This document shows, piece after piece, positions 57,154 to 64,000 of a stretch of DNA of 64,000 nucleotides (position 1 is the stretch's first letter; the number at the start of each line of letters is the position of its first letter). The stretch spans positions 126,001 through 190,000 of the forward strand of contig JAEMWC010001017.1 of assembly GCA_016490735.1 (NCBI GenBank), in the 5' to 3' direction. A program made the translations under genes and the position numbers. The notes under the pieces were generated by a model. It saw nothing but the letters and a program-made list of their open reading frames with translations, had not been told where the DNA came from and did not search any database. The stretch is from Pachyseris speciosa (lineage: Eukaryota > Cnidaria > Anthozoa > Scleractinia > Pachyseridae).

Positions 57154-57270
57154 TCATAGACTCCAAAGATAACTGTCAGAATTAACAGTTTTCCCAAAGG
57201 AATTCTTGAAAATTCCACAAAAAAACTTCCCTCTTTCAATGGCTTTTTGCGACAACACATTGAACACCTC
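57154..57270 (-). CDS. Candidate exon of the same minus-strand gene
   Basis: The acceptor CCAACTTTCTTTTAAAG precedes EVFNVLSQKAIERGKFFCGI and FKNSFGKTVNSDSYLWSL, then TGA. A further possible exon lies upstream with a GTGAGT donor at 57549. Frames do not connect cleanly, so this could be a decayed copy of a multi-copy gene. Confidence 0.3.
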   Translation of the reverse strand, partial: EVFNVLSQKAIERGKFFCGIFKNSFGKTVNSDSYLWSL

Positions 57271-58109
57271 CTTTAAAAGAAAGTTGGAAAATCTTTATGA
57301 TCATCACTCATCGTTCGAAAACCAGAAAATGTGCATGTGAGTTTCTCAGTCAGTAATGTGTGATCTCAACCCTTTTTTAGCTTAATCGTCCTGTCTAAAA
57401 ACAAGCCAATTTTTAAGGTGAACTTCATGCAATTCTGGTGTATATGTAACAGCAGAAATCAAGGCGAATGTACAAATGTACATGTACTGTAGCATCGTTG
57501 TGACGCAAAATTTTGTTCGCTTGCATGACAGTACACTCGGGAAACTCACCATCAATATCTGTTGATGTTTTTTTGATTTCTTTCTGTGAATTCCATCCTT
57601 TGATTGCGAGGCCAACATCGCAGACAATTGGCTAACAAGCTTTCAATCTGTAGCCATCTAATTAATTCTGTGATTCCAATTAATTCTATGATGGGACCAT
57701 CAGAAAGACTTGTAACATCCATTAGATTCATAATGGACATCAAGTTTTCCCCTACGTAGTTCATGTGTTTCTATAAATCCCTTCCATCCACGTGTCAAAT
57801 TCCGCGGCCGCATTTGATTTTAGTCAGTATCATGATTTTAATTTACTTTTGCGGTTATCGGCTTCCAACAAACAAACAAACTTAAATTATTAAATGTGCA
57901 CAGAATAACATCCTTGTACATTTGTAATTATAACATTTATTTCAATGTTATCTCTTCTTATCATGACTATCATCCCGGTCAAGTAGTCGAAAGTAGCCGA
58001 AAGCTGAACTTGCATAGAGAATTTTTTTGTTTCCTCTGAAGTAAAATACAATTCGCAAAAAAAAAAATAAATCAATAATTTAAAGCTACGGGCTTAGTCC
58101 CACGCTGTC
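57271..58109. other. Non-coding interval with a donor-like site
   Basis: GTGAGT on the minus strand at 57544-57549 follows a stretch with stops in all frames farther up. No clear exon is defined. Confidence 0.35.
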
Positions 58110-59171
58110 CAATCTCGTACCCAGAGTCCTTGGACTCTTTGGTCAGCGGGTAGATGCCCGGAGAGACTCTGGGATATTCCAGAAAAACTGGGGTTCTGGT
58201 CTTTTTAAGGTGCATGCTTGGGTTTACCCCAGAAGCCGGTATGACTCAACATGGCATCCAAGGTGTTCGAGAATGGCAAAGTTGATTCTTGCACACGAAA
58301 CTGGAAGAAAGAAGAAACTGGATTTTTTTCACTGAGAAACAATGTTCATTGGTTTGCTATGTAGCCTCTGGTGCTTTCAGTGTGTAACATACATTGTAGG
58401 CCATGACTTAAAAAGTGAAACTTTAGCCTGTGAGTACCGTTCTTCGGCTTGGTCATCTTGTAGTTGTCTTGAGCATTTCACTTGTGGAAAAACCAAAGGG
58501 GAAATGGCAACCTGAGATGGACTCCTCTCCGAAACAGATCTTGTAGTCTCCTTATTTTCAGCCAGAGAGGTTCTGTACAACTAGTTTTACAGATGTCAGA
58601 GAACTATTCTATTATTTTTTTCCTTCATACTGGTCTCCAGCAAATAACATGCTCAAAAGAATTATTATTTTTTTAATTAGTGGAAAGCACACCAATGTCT
58701 TCTTTGAACAACTATGTTTATATTTCCGTACTTGCTAACAGCTTCAGCAATACCTTCTTCCACGGCTTTCTCTCGAAAAAGGTTAATACAATGTTTTACT
58801 AGTAACTACTGTACATGTAGTTTTCACTGCTTGCATTATTTTGCCATGTTCTGCTGTCATATGACAGCTGTGGCAAACATCCCATGCAAAAACAGCTGTT
58901 TGGTCAATAAGAAACTGTAACAGTTACACAAAAATCAAAATCCTTTTTTTTCCTTTTTAATTTTTGACGTGCTTTAGCTATAGGAAAACAGGGGCAATAG
59001 AAAAATACCAGTCACAGGTTCCTGGGTTTCCGTTTGGTAATGGACTTCCTTAGACTGCTATTGTTATACAGGCAACCAATCAAAAAAAGGTTCTTTAATT
59101 CGATTACCCTATAGTCTCTCTGGGTGTCCAACTGCTAACCAAAGAGCCTGAGGACTCTGGGTACGAGATTG
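58110..59171. mobile_element. 1.06-kb element with ~65-bp terminal inverted repeats
   Basis: CAATCTCGTACCCAGAGTCC at 58110-58129 is matched exactly in inverse at 59152-59171. Pairing continues through CTCTTTGGT.AGC and CCAGAGAGACT with small gaps. Interior ORFs (58377-58580, 58482-58676, 58714-58920) have no domain. It is non-autonomous. Confidence 0.75.
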
Positions 59172-59364
59172 TGCGCTACCAAGGTACTTGCTTTGATGGT
59201 GAGGACTGGGTAAGCTGGGTGGCCAAAAAAAAATTGCAAGCCAACAGAAGTGTGCGCAAGCCCTGGGCAAACGGGCACAGTTAGACTCAAGTTTTCGACT
59301 TGTGGCTACTTGTGAGACTGTTTGGCCAGGGCTTAACTATTAAGCATTTGTTGTAAATTTGCAG

Positions 59365-59420
59365 AGGTGGTGGTGCAAGGTGATCAGGCAGGAAACGTCC
59401 AGCAGGATGTAACACTTTAA
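59365..59420 (+). CDS. Candidate short terminal exon
   Basis: An acceptor (GTTGTAAATTTGCAG) precedes a frame reading VVVQGDQAGNVQQDVTL and TAA. It is short and could be chance. Confidence 0.2.
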
Positions 59421-60083
59421 ATCTTAGTTTACTTGGAGGTACAGTAATACATTGTGTATTAATGACACCGTGTTGCTGATGCTGATGATGAGCTTTAGCT
59501 TAATTTAAACTTATTTATTAGAAATCAGAAGACGCCTAATTTTTCCTGGAGACAATCCATTTTATGCCACATTACCAACACCAATAACTTAACAATGTGA
59601 TAGAAATGCATGTACAGTAACATCAATTAAATGGAAACTCTGGAAAAAAAATCCGAGCTCCAGATGGGATTTGAATAATAATTATGATCTATAAATTTAT
59701 TATTGTTCCTCATTTCCACCCTTCATGTTCTTACAGTAGTATGTTACGTGATAGGTACCAGCTTGTGATACTATCAATAAGCAGAATTTAATATGCCAAA
59801 AATTTAGGGCTGCAAATTTTGTCCCTTTGATTGGATGTCAATAATTGGCATTGTTTCTCCTTGTTTGCATACGGTCATGTAACTTATTTCAGATTTCAAA
59901 GTTGCTATTTTTGTCGTTACTTTTTCCTGTGAGGGGTCTGCAGGGTTTCCCTTGAGTGATCAATAGGGATTATCTAGCATTCCCTCCACATTTATACACA
60001 GTGAAAACTGAGGAGTCTGAAGAGGAGAACAGTTAATAGGCCATCCCATTAATTTGTCTTGTTCTTTGTTTGTGTAATTACAG
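59421..60083. other. Non-coding interval
   Basis: AT-rich sequence without supported features apart from a long pyrimidine-rich acceptor at its end. Confidence 0.4.
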
Positions 60084-60155
60084 TGTAGATGGTCATGCCT
60101 ACATTGGACCATGAAAGTAATGATGAATTGAAACCAATGATAGGAGCATCGATTG
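60084..60155 (+). CDS. Candidate start exon of an unrecognised gene
   Basis: The exon follows TTTGTTTGTGTAATTACAG and ends at a GTAAGA donor. ATG 60095 reads MPTLDHESNDELKPMIGASI then G into the donor. Its acceptor, donor and start together make it one of the better exon candidates, but no downstream exon lies in the window. The foldback element would sit in its first coding intron. Confidence 0.4.
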
Positions 60156-60281
60156 GTAAGAAAGATTAAATGATGAGATTTCTTTAATAATGGTGTACGT
60201 GCTGTAAATTATGTAGCTACTCAATGTGAAATATAGGGTTTGATTCTAGGTATTGATTCAGCACTTTATGTTTCATGAGTA

Positions 60282-63200
60282 CAGTGGAACCCTGTTAATA
60301 TGGACACCAATAAGGGACATGCCAAAGTGCCCCATTATGCGAGTGTCCATGAAAAGGACTCATCATGGTTTTCATATGTTAAAAGGATTTGGATGATGGA
60401 AAACCTCAATGCAGCCAAATGCCACCAAGCATTGATTACCTGACTGCAAGAATAATAATTAAATTCTTGCACAACAATTTAAAAACCCACTCTGGCAAAA
60501 AAAAAAGAAAAAAGAAAAAAGAAAAAAGAAACGAGATATTACGGCAAACTCAAAAAATGAAGAATGACTCTTTCCCAACACTCAGTTGAACTCTCGACCA
60601 TACATGTAGATATTCCACAGTTTGCTTAAAGATAGCCACATTTTGTTATTAAAAAAAAACCGGCCCGTGACAATAATCAGCTTCCGAAAGCGATCTCTTT
60701 TCATACCACGAGAGAAACTAGGACCTCAAAATGATTTTTACATGTATAGTTCAAGAAATGTTGAGAAAATTGAAGGACAATGACAGCTGTTCTAGGTCAC
60801 CTTTTACATTTTTGTAACAAATTTTATTGGTAGCATTAATTATGGGGTCATGGTTTTAATAATCTTTTGCATCATGAAAGAAAGTTGTTGAAATTACCCA
60901 AACTTTTTTTTATATTATTGGGACAACTTGTGTCAGTACATGTATGTCACAGTGTTTTATTAGTATTACAACAAAGACTAGCCTGCGTGCAGACGTATCC
61001 TATTTCCTTTGATGCATGCGGAAAAGGGACATCTGCGAAACAGCGTCGCTAATCGTGTTCCAGTTTCCTGCTGTTTTCCCAGGATCTTGGGAAACAAAAG
61101 TGATTGGTAGCCAGATAGTGGTCTTTGTTCAAGCGAACTCTGATTGGTCTTTTTCTAAAACAGATTTTATAATGTAGGCATGCATTATGCCCCCCAAATT
61201 TAGCGGGGTTTTCCATTTAAAATGGATCAAAACATACAATGTTTACTGTGATTTTCAGCCATCGAAAAGTTGAGTGACCGAAATCTTGTGTAAGGTCATA
61301 GAGCATTTACATGCACATGTACATGTAATGTTAACCAAGAAATTCTTTCTCTTCAGTTCATTGTGGATCCAACATCAGCTTATATTTCAAAACAGTGTCT
61401 CAGGAAACTCAGTGCAAAAGCAACATAGACTTCTCAACAACTTGCGAAAAATTGACGAGGAGATTTTTTAAGATTACTGTCACAAATCTTTTTAAACAGG
61501 AGCATCGGCTTCTCCTGAGAAGCAAATTCTCCTAGATGAATCTGTTTCTTCTTGGCCAAACAATCATGACTCTTTGCTATAAAAGCTACATGTATCTTCA
61601 ACACTCATCAAGGTCTTCCCCACGCCTTCTAATGCCGTGTAATTCCCAATTCTCCTGTTAGGCCTGTGATCAATGATCGAGTAGCTGAAGTATCAGAACT
61701 TGTCTTTGGTCATGCCAGCTACATGTACCAGTTCTGATAAAACAACATACAGGCTTTGTAGTACAAACATAATAATTATTATATATTGTGGTATGCAATT
61801 TACTTTGTGTGAAATTATTTCATACCTTTGTCTCCTATGAATGATTAGGGTTAGGAGACAAAGGAATAAATTTCATACCACAACATATACAATAACATTA
61901 AAGCATAGTCTCCCTAACCCTTCCATAAAAGCTAACCATTTAAAATCAGGGTTTAGGCCTAAATAATAAGATCAGTGCCTAACCCTACCCCCTAAACCCA
62001 ATCCTTAACCCCCCTAACCACTAACCCTAACCCTTTATTTCATGTTTTTGTGTAACTTTTTTGAGGTACATGTAAGTTCAGTTAAAGAAAGGAAATAAAG
62101 TTTGTATATTGAAGAAAAACTTCCCTTCCCATGATTCTAAAAAAACTAAACTGGTTTGAAAAACATAAACTACAGTAGTTTGAAAAAGTAAACTGGATTG
62201 AAAAAATTTAACCAAAAAATAAAATATGAACCACAACATCTATGCTGCCAAATACATTCGTACGTAGCAATCCAATAGTAAAGGACAATAGAGTTATAAC
62301 TGAATGAAGACAGTGCATGCCATGTATGGGTTTGATATTGAAAGCAATAGCCCATACCAAATCCATACTTGGGCCGTATATGGCCCATATCAACAGGTTT
62401 GGTATAACCAGAAATAAATATCTCCTTTCAAATTTTTAAGACATATCAGTGTTGTATCCATGCACCCTGACACACTTTCCCCAAGCTTTTCAATCAGCTC
62501 TTGAGTCAGTGGGTTCACTTTGGTTTTACTTGGCCAATGAGGCTTGATTTGCACTACAGTCTTACATGTACATGTATGTTCATTTCCAGACTCTTCAGCT
62601 ACTCGATCATTGATCACAGGCCTAACAGGAGAACTGGGAATTACACGGCATTAGAAGGCGTGGGGAAGACCTTGATGAGTGTTGAAGATACATGTAGCTT
62701 TTATAGCAAAGAGTCATGATTGTTTGGCCAAGAAGAAACAGATTCATCTAGGAGAATTTGCTTCTCAGGAGAAGCCGATGCTCCTGTTAAAAAAGATTTG
62801 CGACGGTAATCTTAAAAAATCTCCTCGTCAATTTTTCGCAAGTTGTTGGGAAGTTTATGTTGCTTTTGCACTGAGTTTCCTGAGACACTGTTTTGAAATA
62901 TAAGCTGATGTTGGATCCACAATGAACTGAAGAGAAAGAATTTCATGGTTAACATTACATGTACATGTGCATGTAAATGCTCTGTGACCTTACACAAGAT
63001 TTCGGTCACTCAACTTTTCAATGGCTGAAAATCACAGTAAACATTGTATGTTTTGATCCATTTTAAATGGAAAACCCCGCTAAATTTGGGGGGCATAATG
63101 CATGCCTACATTATAAAATCTGTTTTAGAAAAAGACCAATCAGAGTTCGCTTGAACAAAGACCACTATCTGGCTACCAATCACTTTTCTTTCCCAAGATC

Positions 63201-64000
63201 CTGGGAAAACAGCAGGAAACTGGAACACGATTAGCGACGCTGTTTCGCAGATGTCCCTTTTCCGCATGCATCAAAGGAAATAGGATACGTCTGCACGCAG
63301 GCTAGTCTTTGTTGTAATACTAATAAAACACTGTGACATACATGTACTGACACAAGTTGTCCCAATAATATAAAAAAAAGTTTGGGTAATTTCAACAACT
63401 TTCTTTCATGATGCAAAAGATTATTAAAACCATGACCCCATAATTAATGCTACCAATAAAATTTGTTACAAAAATGTAAAAGATGACCTAGAACAGCTGT
63501 CATTGTCCTTCAATTTTCTCAACATTTCTTGAACTATACATGTAAAAATCATTTTGAGGTCCTAGTTTCTCTCGTGGTATGAAAAGAGATCGCTTTCGGA
63601 AGCTGATTATTGTCACGGGCCGGTTTTTTTTAATAACAAAATGTGGCTATCTTTAAGCAAACTGTGGAATACATGTATCTACATGTATGGTCGAGAGTTC
63701 AACTGAGTGTTGGGAAAGAGTCGTTCTTCATTTTTTGAGTTTGCCCTAGTATCTTGTTTCTTTTTTCTTTTTTCTTTTTTGTTTTTGCCAGAGTGGGTTT
63801 TTAAATTGTTGTGCAAGAATTTAATTATTATTCTTGCCGTCAGGTAATCAATGCTTGGTGGCATTTGGCTGCATTGAGGTTTTCCATCATCCAAATCCCT
63901 TTTAACATATGAAAACCATGATGAGTCCTTTTCATGGACACTCGCATAATGGGGCACTTTGGCATGTCCCTTATTGGTGTCCATATTAACAGGGTTCCAC
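60282..64000. mobile_element. 3.7-kb foldback element with 1.4-kb arms and pogo/Tigger-like ends
   Basis: The left arm 60282-61690 and right arm 62593-64000 are near-identical inverted copies. Identical or nearly identical 61-66-codon frames appear in both arms (60867-61052 and 63231-63416; 61274-61471 and 62812-63009) and are not genes. The outer end CAGTGGAACCCTGTTAATAT is preceded by TA at 60280-60281, the form of pogo/Tigger termini with TA targets. The right copy runs to the last base of the window, so its final two bases and TA are unseen. No transposase is encoded. Confidence 0.8.
61905..62036 (+). repeat. Degenerate telomere-like CCCTAA repeats in the foldback spacer
   Basis: Many CCTAACC/CCCTAA units, such as CACTAACCCTAACCC, lie in the 0.9-kb spacer between the two arms. 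TTAGGG is the telomere repeat of cnidarians, so this is an interstitial telomere-like tract or a look-alike. Just before it, GTGGTATGCAATTTAC and a partial inverse form a smaller inverted repeat (61789-61890). Confidence 0.65.

Noticed and set aside
60389..63984. Paired 61-101-codon frames as genes
   Set aside because: They occur as mirror copies in the foldback arms, with no recognised domain and many stops around them.

Overview
This window is animal nuclear DNA and looks like a cnidarian, most probably a stony coral. The signs are AT-rich non-coding DNA, spliced genes with GT/AG introns, a Penelope-like element of the coral type with hammerhead ribozyme motifs, several palindromic MITEs, jockey/CR1-like LINE pieces, many ACATGTA palindromes and degenerate CCCTAA blocks. 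The taxon is an inference; no rRNA, tRNA or mitochondrial marker is present.

Layout. 1-2.05 kb: 3' part of a Penelope-like element (reverse transcriptase plus GIY-YIG) followed by two hammerhead-like motifs. 2.7-13.7 kb: mostly non-coding DNA with a TTAA-bounded palindromic MITE (2730-3142), a possible decayed inverted-repeat element (4396-5994), an acidic exon candidate (6253-6596, minus), a HIRAN-like first coding exon (9833-10110) and a 1 kb inverted-repeat element (10846-11843). 13.74-32.38 kb: one uninterrupted satellite array built from a 48-bp and a 57-bp monomer (105-bp dimer). Both lengths are multiples of three, so long frames stay open on both strands.

33.67-40.99 kb: a collinear block of large frames that reads like the coding part of an unclassified multi-domain DNA transposon. 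It has an RFX-like winged helix, a CCHH zinc finger, a PIP-box-like motif, a large transposase-like core with candidate DDE residues, a chromodomain and a C-terminal Ulp1/C48 cysteine protease. Frames are broken by single-base indels and one in-frame stop. 41.1-44.1 kb: a diverged direct duplication and small MITEs.

45.6-49.4 kb (minus): a spliced P-loop NTPase gene with six recognisable exons, frame-broken inside exons and cut at its 3' side by a TTAA MITE. 50.3-51.3 kb: a foldback element whose arms carry a 12-bp minisatellite. 52.1-55.35 kb: nested retroelements. A minus-strand LINE with a 4-bp duplication of ATTC has split an older transposon-derived frame and is itself interrupted by a 278-bp palindromic MITE. 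55.4-60.2 kb: scattered exon candidates of unrecognised genes around a 1.06 kb inverted-repeat element. 60.28-64.0 kb: a foldback element with two 1.4-kb near-identical arms and pogo/Tigger-like ends, spaced by 0.9 kb containing telomere-like CCCTAA repeats; its right end coincides with the window edge.

The strongest candidates for something undescribed are the codon-phased satellite and the adjacent RFX / transposase / chromodomain / Ulp1 element. All calls come from reading the sequence and recalled family features; no database search was run.
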